NCBI GenBank assembly: GCA_002405835.1
Contig: DHMO01000002.1
Span: forward strand, 12,081-76,080
Source: Lentisphaeria bacterium UBA4640
Lineage (GTDB): Bacteria; Verrucomicrobiota; Lentisphaeria; Victivallales; UBA1829
Direction of reading: 5' to 3'
DNA length: 64,000 nucleotides
A program made the position numbers and the translations under genes. Under the pieces are notes generated by a model, which worked only from the letters and a program-made list of their open reading frames with translations, had not been told where the DNA came from and ran no database searches. Shown piece after piece: positions 16,201 to 23,591 of the stretch (positions within the stretch are counted from its first letter, which is position 1; every line of letters begins with the position of its first letter).

Positions 16201-18580
16201 TTTCACTTCGCTGGATGAGGCGTTCCGGCTTTCGGCGGCGGGCAGTCATCACCCGATGTATTGGGGAGACGATGACAATGTCAAGCAGGCGGGGCTCCGT
16301 CCCGACAATCATGTCGCACTGGGCGTGGTTCAGGACTTCATGCAGCTGGAACCGCTCGGACGCCTGATTCAGAAGGAATATTCTCCGCTCCGGGTTTTCC
16401 TTGCCGGCGATCCGGATGATTTCACGAACAAGGATCACGCGTTTTTCTCGAATGAAGCGTTCCGGAAAAGCATCGTCGTTGTGAACGACCGGATGAGCAG
16501 ACAGAAGCTCCGGTTCCGCTGGACTTTCACCGTCGGCGGGAAAACCGTTGACAGCGGCGAGCTGAGCGAAGACGCCGCACCCGGCGCAATTCTCAAGTTC
16601 CCGGTCAATCTGACCGCTCCGGAAGTTGCGGCGCGGACGGAAGGCAAACTTTCGCTCGACGTTTTTCTCAATGACAAAGGATTCGATACGGATGAATTCG
16701 CCGTTCAGATTTTCCCCCGGACGGAGCGTCCGGATTTCCGTTTCACCGAGCCGGCCGGACTTTACGATCCCGCCGGAAAGACGGCGGAACTTCTGAAGCG
16801 GGCGGGGTATCCGTTCCGCAAGATTTCCTCGGCAGAGGAAGCCCGTTCGCACCGGGTCCTGATTATCGGACAGGATGCTCTGGGAGATCACGTTCCCCGT
16901 TTTCTGAAGGAGATGGAGAAGAGCGGCGATTTCCGCATCGGAAAGAAGATTCTTTTCTTCGAGCAGCAGCCCTGCAACCTTGCGAACTTCGTATTCGAAT
17001 CTCCGAACAGCCGAGAAGCGTTCATCCGGCGCAGCGACAGCCCGTACATACAGGGCTTGACGGATGCGGATTTCCGCGACTGGCGCGGCTCTTCCGACAC
17101 GCGTCCCGCGAAACACGTCAGCAACCCCGACACGACGTTCCATTATCCGCGCGACAAATGGAAAATCGGAAACGGCGGCATGGTTGCCGGCAACGTCATC
17201 CGCAAGCCTTCTTACGGACAATTCCGGACGATCGTCGACTGCGGATTCAATCTGATGTTCTCTGCACTGATGGATTACAAGAACGGACGCGGTTATGCGC
17301 TGTTCTGCCAGCTTGATGTGACCTCCCGTTACGGCAAGGATCCTGTTGCGACCCGGATAGTCGACAACATTCTGACGGAATTCGCCAATCCGGCTCTTCC
17401 GATTTCGAATCAGACGGCAGTCTATTACGGCGATGCGGAAAATGAAGCAGTTTTGAAACGTCTCGGCGTCGGTTATGTCAAAGGCAACGCATATGACCCG
17501 AACGGATTCCTCACAAAGGGTATTGTGATTCTCGGGCGGAATGCGATTCCAAAAGAGATGCGCGAACGGTTCCGCAAGAACTTTGAAGCGTATCTTTCCG
17601 GCGGTCACTACGCAAAGGGAATCGTCGTCTGTCTCCCCGGGGCACCGCTGGATCTTCTTCCCGTGCCCATGTCGACGGAGAAAAAGCTGATGTTCCGTGC
17701 GGAGCTGCCGGCAAATGATCCGCTCTTCGCGGGCATGACCGAGGCTGATTTCTATTTCCGCACCGCACGTGAACTCAATGCTGTGAAAGCGCCGGACTGG
17801 ACGGTCGCCGCACGTCCCGCGGTTCTTGCCCGCACGGGTTTTCATCAGGGCGGAGCGGTTGTCTACGTCGGCTTCACGCCCGATATGTTTGAGGATGCGT
17901 TCTGGAACAAGGAGAAAGCAACCCGGATCTGGAACACGCTGTTTGTCAATCTGAATTTGCCGCTCAAGCAGGAGCTGAGTCTTTTCGGCAATACACGGAT
18001 GCGTCACAACACGAAGACTCCGGAGAGCGCATCGCTTGCACTGACCGAAGGTTTTCTGAAACTCGATCCTCGCAACAGCGGCAAGGTTTCGGATACGGAG
18101 GGATTCAAGCCGTACAAGCCCGGGATTCCGTGGGAGAAACAGGGATTCACTCAAGTGAATCCGCATTACAGGTATCCGGCAAATGCTCCGGCGAACATGA
18201 AGATCCCGTACGACGGTTACGCATGGATCCGGATTCCTGTCCGGATTCCGGCGGACTGGAAATCGTATTCGATCCGTCTTTCCGGCGGACCGGTTGACGA
18301 TGCGGATGAAACCTGGTTCAATGGCGTGAAGATCGGCGAAACGACGCTTGCGAAGCATCCCGACTCCTATTCCCGGATCCGGAATTATCCGGTTCCTTCG
18401 AGTGCGGTCCGGTTCGGAGAAGAAAACGTTCTGATGATCCGCGTGTTTGACCGCTGGGGTTTTGGCGGCGTCACCGGTCCTCTTCGTCTGCTGGCTGAGG
18501 AGCCGCAGTCCGGTTCGACGGCTTCTCCCTATGTAGAGAATTTGAATCTCTACGATGTGGATGCATTCCACAACTGGTGA
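13268..18580 (+). CDS. Very large secreted LamG + GH2-like multidomain glycoside hydrolase
   Basis: This 1770-residue protein has a signal peptide (residues 1-20), a LamG domain (about 70-235), a GH2-type sugar-binding domain (about 400-560; WYQRTFKVPEAWKGKRIFLNFENLNG), an immunoglobulin-like linker, a TIM-barrel region from about 680, and long C-terminal beta-rich and unassigned parts. The barrel begins with a GH2-like strand (FRLNGFKKRFR). Where GH2 enzymes have a WSxGNE acid/base block, this one has PSIVLWYTDFNTCS with no Glu. A PLVSFESSFPY segment could hold the nucleophile. A second GH2-like sugar-binding domain lies near 1640-1750. The start has AAAGG upstream. Activity and substrate are uncertain. 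Confidence 0.82.
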   Translation: MRLMTKLAAVLFVPCSLMAAFPKVIVPFDENPTIFNGGGNPCGLAVVSGKSSYVDGVDGKALAVQRIAYDQVTAVNLNKLPDLNAREGTVSFFFRPNWERKDGKSYYLFQAGKWRSDFFLVFVKDASGQLELSVCTPKQRQLFVKNADLKAGKWVHITFSWNLAKGEQAIYLDGKPAARKSQAEWKDPGYNFRGQWNIWLGKGGSDRFKAEVAEGAFDSLKIYDVQLSDNEVLADFLGSYAKTMRPVPVEQVRRNDGKLEFRFSAPVKRFSNAQPLLSLKSGKSLITVSSTGASGKLTLNGGGKLLDSPYVINLTRPLKLSIRPEGRKAGIWFDDAFQGYLELPGGWDGLDSVNAAEGITLSAPEFSEKEIAPLKRKADGALEKCLWNLNDAQKVDSGVRQSISLNGYWRMFEDDSYAFSPALPAEQHYVRIPGSRRSSCFQLYRGKNGKLESLNVQEGPRTTADWYQRTFKVPEAWKGKRIFLNFENLNGDYGRVYLNGKLIESFRQDYKSFAAVPNARRIDVTDLLQEENVLSVFLTHFIRLYWRNLPDMRDTWNIVLGDAWLEAGPSPVFVKSAVAFPSVRKGTLEMRATVENPQGVKGDAELTFRYRRAGSEKSFSKKFRLDGSEKQRIVFTEPWKKPVLWSEESPELYAQSVALSVNGKTADMLPERDFGFRELWVENGEFRLNGFKKRFRMSANPQFDSLNMYLSHPRAVAQYVAQLKRMNFDSVRFNPSIIQRNAGFYNTPAYLRECGRQGISNFFPMPFYEGGDEAQYREWVENYLEFFGTFPSIVLWYTDFNTCSYAACQDPYYLNDTSYVPKERVLKARKFVEVADRTMRSLDPSRECVPHAAGNFGKVFGSMNYQSFGTPLQEQEDWPKIWSEKHTQPLVSFESSFPYPLQFTYFDGPIGHYMNAEHAARYFGDSVFRDEIAPVQFGKWFRFSPVTPNSANYIRGAAEMCRRVIRSWRAYDISSLGDFTSLDEAFRLSAAGSHHPMYWGDDDNVKQAGLRPDNHVALGVVQDFMQLEPLGRLIQKEYSPLRVFLAGDPDDFTNKDHAFFSNEAFRKSIVVVNDRMSRQKLRFRWTFTVGGKTVDSGELSEDAAPGAILKFPVNLTAPEVAARTEGKLSLDVFLNDKGFDTDEFAVQIFPRTERPDFRFTEPAGLYDPAGKTAELLKRAGYPFRKISSAEEARSHRVLIIGQDALGDHVPRFLKEMEKSGDFRIGKKILFFEQQPCNLANFVFESPNSREAFIRRSDSPYIQGLTDADFRDWRGSSDTRPAKHVSNPDTTFHYPRDKWKIGNGGMVAGNVIRKPSYGQFRTIVDCGFNLMFSALMDYKNGRGYALFCQLDVTSRYGKDPVATRIVDNILTEFANPALPISNQTAVYYGDAENEAVLKRLGVGYVKGNAYDPNGFLTKGIVILGRNAIPKEMRERFRKNFEAYLSGGHYAKGIVVCLPGAPLDLLPVPMSTEKKLMFRAELPANDPLFAGMTEADFYFRTARELNAVKAPDWTVAARPAVLARTGFHQGGAVVYVGFTPDMFEDAFWNKEKATRIWNTLFVNLNLPLKQELSLFGNTRMRHNTKTPESASLALTEGFLKLDPRNSGKVSDTEGFKPYKPGIPWEKQGFTQVNPHYRYPANAPANMKIPYDGYAWIRIPVRIPADWKSYSIRLSGGPVDDADETWFNGVKIGETTLAKHPDSYSRIRNYPVPSSAVRFGEENVLMIRVFDRWGFGGVTGPLRLLAEEPQSGSTASPYVENLNLYDVDAFHNW

Positions 18581-18615
18581 TCATCTATCCCGGATTTGCC
18601 TTGAACGGGAAAGTC

Positions 18616-18653
18616 CCGAAGGACTCCGGATCGGTTTCTCCGGAGTCCTTCGG
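18616..18653. terminator. Perfect 15-base-pair hairpin between convergent genes
   Basis: CCGAAGGACTCCGGA (18616-18630) and TCCGGAGTCCTTCGG (18639-18653) are perfectly complementary with an 8-base loop. It lies between the ends of the GH2-like gene and the minus-strand GH78 gene, as expected for a two-way terminator. Neither side has a long T run. Confidence 0.6.
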
Positions 18654-18668
18654 TGTATAATGAAACAT

Positions 18669-20861
18669 TTATTTTATCTGGAAATGCTGTGTTCCGCTGA
18701 ACGTGTGCGAGGTGCCGTCCGGAAGAAACAGGGTTCCGGGAATGCCCGGAGGAATTGAGGCGGTCAGCTCTATGCCGGATGAGGTCCGGTTCCAGAAAAC
18801 GGAAATCCGGCCGTAGACGGAATCGTAATGCGCGTTCATCGAATGAAGTGCATCAATGAATTTCGGTTTCAGGACAACCTCGCGGAAGCCCGGACGCGTA
18901 AACGAAGGCTCGATTCCGCCGGGATACTGCATCATCCATGCCGCAAGGTCGCCGTACATGACATGACTGTGCGAACAGCGTCCGGCAAAATCTTCCAGAA
19001 GCGCAGTCTCGCCGTCTCGAATCCATTTGCACCAGCCGGGGAACTTTTCCTGAGTGAAAATCCGGAATGCCGTGTTTTCGTACCCGTAATCCGCAAGCAC
19101 TCGCGGGACAAATTTCGCTCCGGCGATTCCGAAGTCCGCAATGCATTCGTCTTCCCGCATTTTGCGGTCGAGAAGCGCGGCGGAAAGACGCGCTTCCGCA
19201 TCATCGCAGAGTCCGAATGCGGCGGGAAGGGCAAGTGCGGTTTTCTCATCTTTTGCCCATGAACCGCCGCCGTTGGAAAAGTGTTTGCGGAACGACTCCG
19301 CAACTTCTGCGGCGCGGTCGAGCGCCCTTGCGGCGTCTTCGCGGAAGCCGAACAGCGATGCCGTCTCCGCAAAGATTTTCAGATTCCGGAAGTACCAGGC
19401 GGTTGTGACGAATTTGGGGGCAACCGCGCGGGTGCGGTCGTAGTGACACCAGTCGCCGAGCCCGAAACGGACGATGCCGTCTTTTGCAAGCGATTTTGTA
19501 AACTGGAGATTGAGCTTGAAAGCGTCGTAGTTTTCGCGGAGGAGCGAGCTGTCGCCGCGGTAGATGTAGACGTTGCGCGGAACTCCGAGCAGAAAGTTGT
19601 CGAAGAGCGGACCGCTGCCCCAGTTGTATCCCCAGCCGGAGGTCGGCGCCATGCCCGGAAGCTGTCCGTTCGGACGCTGGCAGTCGCGGAGCGTTCCCAG
19701 GAATTCCCGGTAGAGTTCGGATGCGTCAAACTGGAAGAGAACGGAATCGGAGGCAAGCTGATGGTCGTTGATCCAGCCGTTTTTCTCGCGGTGCGGACAG
19801 TCGGTCGGAATGCCGACAAAATTGTTGAGGATGGAGCGGCGTGTGCAGCGTCCGAGTTCGTTCATGTCCGGATGTGAACAGGAGAATCCGCCGGTTTCCG
19901 CAAAGTCGCTTCCGATGACCTGCGCGGTCAGGGAGAGAATTTCCGCATTGCCGGAGATTTCGACTGCGGCGTAGCGGAAGCCGTGGTAGGTGAATCGCGA
20001 GTGCCAGTTTTCCGCGCCGCCGCCCTTGAGAATATAGCGTTCGGTCTGGAATTCGCCGCTTTTGATGAACCGCGCAATGTCATTGAGATGCAGCGACCCG
20101 TCGGGGTTGAGCACGTCGCCGTACTGGATTCGGATTTCGCTCCCGCGGGTGCCGCGGACGGTGAGTTCCGCGCGTCCGGCAATGTTGACTCCGGCGTCCC
20201 AGAGTCCGGGCTTGATCTGTTTCATCGGGAAGAGCTCGCGGACGCGGCAGGGCGGAGCGGTCTGTTCAAAGAGGAATCCGCCGGGACCGGCTGTGATGAC
20301 GGCGCGGCTCCATGCGGAATCGTCGAATCCGTTTTCCGCCCATCCGGGAATTTCAAGACGGGCGTCATAATATTCGCCGTTGCGCAGACCGTCAAAGGTG
20401 ATCGGGCCGCTTGCCGTGACCTTCCACGAGTCGTCGCTTGCGAGGATGATTTGTCCGTCTGCGACAATTTCGAGGAGAAGTTTCGGATAGTCGCGCCAGG
20501 TTGCCTTGTCGAAGTGCCAGGTTTCCGCAGTGTGGCAGTTGTAGAGTCCGTTTCCGAGGACGGCGCCGATGGTGTTGAGCCCGGGCTTGAGGTATGCGGA
20601 GATGTCGTATCGGAGATACCCGGCATGACGGTCGTAGTTGGTCGGTGCGGGAGCAAGCTCGGCGTTTCCGACGCGGCGTCCGTTGAGCCAGATTTCATGA
20701 TAGCCGAGTCCGCAGACGAATGCTTCGCACGATTTTTCCCCGTCGATCCGGAACTCTTTTCGGAACCAGGGGGCGGGAAGAACTTTTGCCTGCCAGTCGA
20801 CCATCTCCGCTCCGGCGGAGATCCAGTATGCGTTCCACTCTCTGGTATTTGAAAAAGCCAT
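18669..20861 (-). CDS. GH78 alpha-L-rhamnosidase
   Basis: The 730-residue protein has the full GH78 order: an N-terminal beta-sandwich (WFRKEFRIDGEKSCEAFVCGLGYHEIWLNGRRVG, residues about 32-70), a second beta-domain, the (alpha/alpha)6 barrel and a C-terminal beta-sandwich. The signature DCPHREKNGWINDHQL is at residues 354-369; its Glu is part of the family's catalytic site. There is no signal peptide, so cytoplasmic cleavage of rhamnosides is likely. AGGAGAG lies before the ATG. The gene is divergent from an AraC-type regulator starting 114 bases away, the likely local control protein. Confidence 0.9.
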   Translation of the reverse strand: MAFSNTREWNAYWISAGAEMVDWQAKVLPAPWFRKEFRIDGEKSCEAFVCGLGYHEIWLNGRRVGNAELAPAPTNYDRHAGYLRYDISAYLKPGLNTIGAVLGNGLYNCHTAETWHFDKATWRDYPKLLLEIVADGQIILASDDSWKVTASGPITFDGLRNGEYYDARLEIPGWAENGFDDSAWSRAVITAGPGGFLFEQTAPPCRVRELFPMKQIKPGLWDAGVNIAGRAELTVRGTRGSEIRIQYGDVLNPDGSLHLNDIARFIKSGEFQTERYILKGGGAENWHSRFTYHGFRYAAVEISGNAEILSLTAQVIGSDFAETGGFSCSHPDMNELGRCTRRSILNNFVGIPTDCPHREKNGWINDHQLASDSVLFQFDASELYREFLGTLRDCQRPNGQLPGMAPTSGWGYNWGSGPLFDNFLLGVPRNVYIYRGDSSLLRENYDAFKLNLQFTKSLAKDGIVRFGLGDWCHYDRTRAVAPKFVTTAWYFRNLKIFAETASLFGFREDAARALDRAAEVAESFRKHFSNGGGSWAKDEKTALALPAAFGLCDDAEARLSAALLDRKMREDECIADFGIAGAKFVPRVLADYGYENTAFRIFTQEKFPGWCKWIRDGETALLEDFAGRCSHSHVMYGDLAAWMMQYPGGIEPSFTRPGFREVVLKPKFIDALHSMNAHYDSVYGRISVFWNRTSSGIELTASIPPGIPGTLFLPDGTSHTFSGTQHFQIK

Positions 20862-20904
20862 TTTGCACTCTCCTGATTTTTTCTGATTTTATCAGCTAAT
20901 ATAC

Positions 20905-20935
20905 TTGACAAACGGGGAAATGAAATGGATATTAT
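20905..20935 (+). promoter_or_regulatory. Possible promoter for the AraC-type regulator
   Basis: TTGACA (20905-20910) is followed by TATTAT at 20930-20935 with a long 19-base spacer. Suboptimal spacing would suit an activator-dependent promoter. Confidence 0.35.
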
Positions 20936-20974
20936 AACGAAAGATGTATCTTTTCGCGACAGAATGGAGAATAT

Positions 20975-21742
20975 ATGGTACACGATAAAATGCTTCCGGA
21001 AATTTATCTGACCCGCCACGAAACGGGGATATACCCGTGGCGTCAGCCGAACCTTTTCACTCCGTTCTGGCGCTGTTACTGGAATCCGTCCGAAGGCGGC
21101 TGCCTCCAAGTCGGGGAACGGGAGTTTGAGATGCGGACCGACCGTATTTACGTTATTCCGGGACACTTCCGTTTTTCGACGTTTGCACGGAAGCCGTTCG
21201 AGCAGTTTTACATTCATTTTGTCCCGCCGGAACATGTTGTTTTCTCTGAACCGGGGATTCATGAGACTCCGCTGACTCCGGAATGCCGTGCGCTTTTTCT
21301 GGAGTGGCTTGAGTTGAAGGAGGCGGGCGATGAGTACAGCTTCCGCTGTGAAGTGATAGCCGCGGCGGTGCTCTGTCATGCTCTGCTCAGTCTGCCGCGC
21401 GACCGTATGCTCTACCGTGAGTCGCCTGGACCTCTGGCGGAACGCGCCTCTGCATTGATCCGGGAGAACATCGCGCATCCGCTTTCGAATGCGGAGCTTG
21501 CCATGCGCTGCGGCACGGAATTGCGTACGTTTCTGCGCCATTTTCGCAAGGAGACTGGCGAGAGTCCGCAGCAGTACAGCCGCCGGATCCGTGTGGAAGC
21601 CGCGTGCCGTTATCTGCGTTATTCGGACAAAACGATCGACGAGATTGCCGAACTGACCGGTTTCCCTGACCGTTATTATTTTTCGCGGGTATTCCGTCAA
21701 TATCAGCACTATCCCCCCGCCGAGTACCGCCGCGCACAGTGA
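20975..21742 (+). CDS. AraC-family transcriptional regulator
   Basis: The protein has 255 residues. The N-terminal half is a cupin-like sensing domain (YVIPGHFRFSTFARKPFEQFYIHFVPPEH). The C-terminal part, about residues 160-253, has two helix-turn-helix motifs of the AraC/XylS type (NAELAMRCGTELRTFLRHFRKETGESPQQY and TIDEIAELTGFPDRYYFSRVFRQYQHYPPAEYRR). A GGAG site precedes the ATG. It is divergent from the GH78 rhamnosidase gene, as RhaS/RhaR-type regulators often are, so a rhamnoside-related inducer is plausible but not shown. It is the last intact gene before a rearranged area. Confidence 0.88.
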   Translation: MVHDKMLPEIYLTRHETGIYPWRQPNLFTPFWRCYWNPSEGGCLQVGEREFEMRTDRIYVIPGHFRFSTFARKPFEQFYIHFVPPEHVVFSEPGIHETPLTPECRALFLEWLELKEAGDEYSFRCEVIAAAVLCHALLSLPRDRMLYRESPGPLAERASALIRENIAHPLSNAELAMRCGTELRTFLRHFRKETGESPQQYSRRIRVEAACRYLRYSDKTIDEIAELTGFPDRYYFSRVFRQYQHYPPAEYRRAQ

Positions 21743-21814
21743 GAGGAGAGGTGCCGTAAACGGTTCACGGCAGACTTCCCCACGGAAAATTCCAAAAAAA
21801 TTTCATCTGGGCGG

Positions 21815-21843
21815 TTTACATCACTCGCAGCAAGTGTTATATT
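21815..21843 (+). promoter_or_regulatory. Orphan promoter leading into a short truncated reading frame
   Basis: TTTACA (21815-21820), 17 bases, TATATT (21838-21843). No intact plus-strand gene follows; the next open frame (21903-22040) stops after about 45 codons. Confidence 0.45.
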
Positions 21844-21891
21844 AAGGCGGATTCCTTGTCTCCGGAGGCCGGAATCCTCTGCTTGCAAAAA

Positions 21892-22341
21892 TCAATGCAG
21901 GAATGAAAAGGAAAATGAACTTGCCGGCATTCCGATTTGAACTTGCCGGAAAAAGGATCGAAGATATGGAAAAAATGACTGGCAAATCAGTTGCCGGAAG
22001 TCTGCGAAGAAGGAACGGAAGCTGCCAAATCCGGTTATAAAAATATCTGCGGAATCGGCGGGGAGTCTGTCAGGCTGCCCGGCATATTTCTCGTTCCCGT
22101 TCAATTCGTTCATCTGCAGCGTCAGCGGAAGACGTTTCAAAAACTCTGCCGCAGCCGGGGTATTCGCCGGAACTGCGGTGAAATCCTTTCCCGCGATGGT
22201 GATTTTGATTTCAGACATATTTCTTCCCGTGACCGTTGATCCTTCGTTTTTCGAGCAGGCCGCAGACAACCATGCCGTCGCTGCTAGGAGGCAGAGGCAT
22301 ACTGCGGCCGTGCTCATTCCGCGAAATATTCCGCGCTTCAT
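21892..22341 (-). pseudogene. Cyclophilin-like domain lipoprotein gene, truncated at its 3' end
   Basis: The 149-codon frame starts with a lipoprotein signal (LLAATAWLSAAC, Cys29). The following segment, IKITIAGKDFTAVPANTPAAAEFLKRLPLTLQMNELNGNEKYAGQPDRLPADS, matches the first half of bacterial cyclophilin-like proteins. The normal second half, with its conserved GD-x-MLYG and SYT-x-IG blocks, is missing. From about residue 100 (near 22041) the frame continues with a Phe/Ser/Arg-rich tail unlike the family. The gene is five bases after the alpha/beta hydrolase gene in the same direction, a pairing that is common in gut bacteria. It may still be translated as a shortened protein. Confidence 0.6.
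21903..22040 (+). pseudogene. Short plus-strand reading frame, probably the 5' remnant of a gene
   Basis: An ATG at 21903 (or 21915, with AAAAGG just upstream) opens a frame of about 45 codons containing FELAGKRIEDMEKMTGK and ending in SCQIRL. It follows a promoter-like sequence. It ends where the convergent cyclophilin-like gene on the other strand also loses family resemblance, so it may be the start of a gene cut by a deletion. I do not recognise the protein; it may also be noncoding. Confidence 0.25.
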
Positions 22342-22346
22342 TGTTC

Positions 22347-23435
22347 TTACTTCTTCCCAAGATACTTCCGGAAAAATCTGTCGATCTTGTCGAAGGGTAT
22401 GACCTTCATATTGTCGTAAAGATCGCAGTGCACTGCGCCGGGAACGATGACGAGTTCCTTGTTGTCGCCTTTGAGCATCTTGAAGGCGGTTTCGCCGAAA
22501 TAGCGGCTGTGCGCCTTTTCGCCGTGGACGACCATGACCGGCGATTCGATCTCGCTTGCGTAAGCCAGCAGTTTGGCGTTCAGGAACGAAATAGCGGACG
22601 TCTTGTTCCAGCCCCGGTTGGAGTTGAGCGAGCGCGGATGATAGCCGCGTTTTGTCTTGTAATGGTCATAATACTCCTTGACGAACTGCGGCGCATCGGC
22701 GGGCAGCGGGTCGATCACGCCGCCCGCGAGTTCATAATACCCGGCGGCATAATCTTTCGTGCGCTGGGCGTTCAGAGCCTGACGCAGTTTCCGCCGCGCC
22801 TGGGGATTGTCATCCGCATCATTGTAGCCGTTAGCGATAACGCGAGTCATGTCATACATGGTGACGGCGACCGTCGCCTTGATGCGGGTGTCGATGGCGG
22901 CGGCGTTGATCGCCATGCCGCCCCAGCCGCAGATGCCGACAATGCCGATCCGTTCGGGGTCGACATCGGAGCGGTTGCTCAGATAATCCACTGCGGCGGA
23001 AAAATCCTCCGTGTTGATGTCCGGTGACGCAACAAAGCGGGGCGTACCGCCGCTTTCCCCGGTGAACGAGGGATCGAACGCGATGGTCAGGAAACCGCGT
23101 TCCGCTAGCTGCTGGGCATAGATCCCGCTGGACTGCTCTTTCACCGCGCCAAAGGGACCCGAAACCGCGATGGCGGGAAGTCTGCCGGAAGCGTTCTTCG
23201 GTTTATAAAGGTCGGCGGCAAGCGTGATTCCGAAACGGTTGTGGAATGTTATCTTGCAATGGTCCACCTTTTCACTCTTCGGGAAAATCTTGTCCCACTT
23301 TTCGGTCAGCTGCAGTTTTGCATCCTGTACGCCGGGATTCTTCATGTCGGTCATTTTGCCGGCCTCCTTTCCATAAGTTGTGATCGTGATTCCTGACAGC
23401 AGGGTCAGACCGATGATTCTTCCGATCGTCTTCAT
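22347..23435 (-). CDS. Secreted alpha/beta hydrolase of the dienelactone hydrolase / YcjY type
   Basis: The 362-residue protein has an N-terminal signal peptide (residues 1-22). An alpha/beta hydrolase fold follows, with the oxyanion region VSGPFGAVKEQSSGIYAQQLAERGFL. The nucleophile elbow is GICGWGG, with Cys169 in the place of Ser, as in dienelactone hydrolases. The acid is probably in the VMVVHGEKAHSRYF region and the base is the His of GAVHCDLYD. I chose the ATG at 23435 because GAAAGGAAAA precedes it. It is divergent from a LysR regulator and followed by a cyclophilin-like lipoprotein gene; such sets often also carry flavodoxin and aldo-keto reductase genes, absent here. Confidence 0.85.
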   Translation of the reverse strand: MKTIGRIIGLTLLSGITITTYGKEAGKMTDMKNPGVQDAKLQLTEKWDKIFPKSEKVDHCKITFHNRFGITLAADLYKPKNASGRLPAIAVSGPFGAVKEQSSGIYAQQLAERGFLTIAFDPSFTGESGGTPRFVASPDINTEDFSAAVDYLSNRSDVDPERIGIVGICGWGGMAINAAAIDTRIKATVAVTMYDMTRVIANGYNDADDNPQARRKLRQALNAQRTKDYAAGYYELAGGVIDPLPADAPQFVKEYYDHYKTKRGYHPRSLNSNRGWNKTSAISFLNAKLLAYASEIESPVMVVHGEKAHSRYFGETAFKMLKGDNKELVIVPGAVHCDLYDNMKVIPFDKIDRFFRKYLGKK

Positions 23436-23478
23436 TTTGTGTTTTCCTTTCGTTGATGGGGATTTGTGCCTGGAGTAT

Positions 23479-23507
23479 AATATAAGTGCGGAGTTATGAA
23501 ATAGCAA
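23479..23507 (-). promoter_or_regulatory. Promoter for the alpha/beta hydrolase gene
   Basis: On the minus strand TTGCTA (23507-23502), 17 bases, TATATT (23484-23479). The weak -35 would suit LysR activation. Confidence 0.5.
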
Positions 23508-23530
23508 ATACTTTATTTTTATATGATGAT

Positions 23531-23563
23531 ATGCTTGAAAAGCATGAATACGCAAAGTATATT
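23531..23563 (+). promoter_or_regulatory. lysR promoter with overlapping dyad, candidate LysR binding site
   Basis: TTGAAA (23535-23540), 17 bases, TATATT (23558-23563). The -35 is covered by the perfect dyad ATGCTT-GAA-AAGCAT (23531-23545), so a bound regulator would repress its own gene while sitting upstream of the divergent hydrolase promoter. Confidence 0.55.
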
Positions 23564-23591
23564 ATCTCATGAACCGGAAGAAAGGCGAATC

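Noticed and set aside
15719..18571. A 950-codon open frame on the minus strand opposite the GH2-like enzyme gene
   Set aside because: It is an antisense shadow of a gene with strong third-position bias; the protein is rich in Arg, Ile and His with no domain, and the plus-strand product has signal peptide and domains.
20222..21709. A 495-codon minus-strand frame spanning the AraC gene and the GH78 start
   Set aside because: It covers two real genes in other frames, has low-complexity Ser/Thr/Pro composition at its end and no recognisable family.
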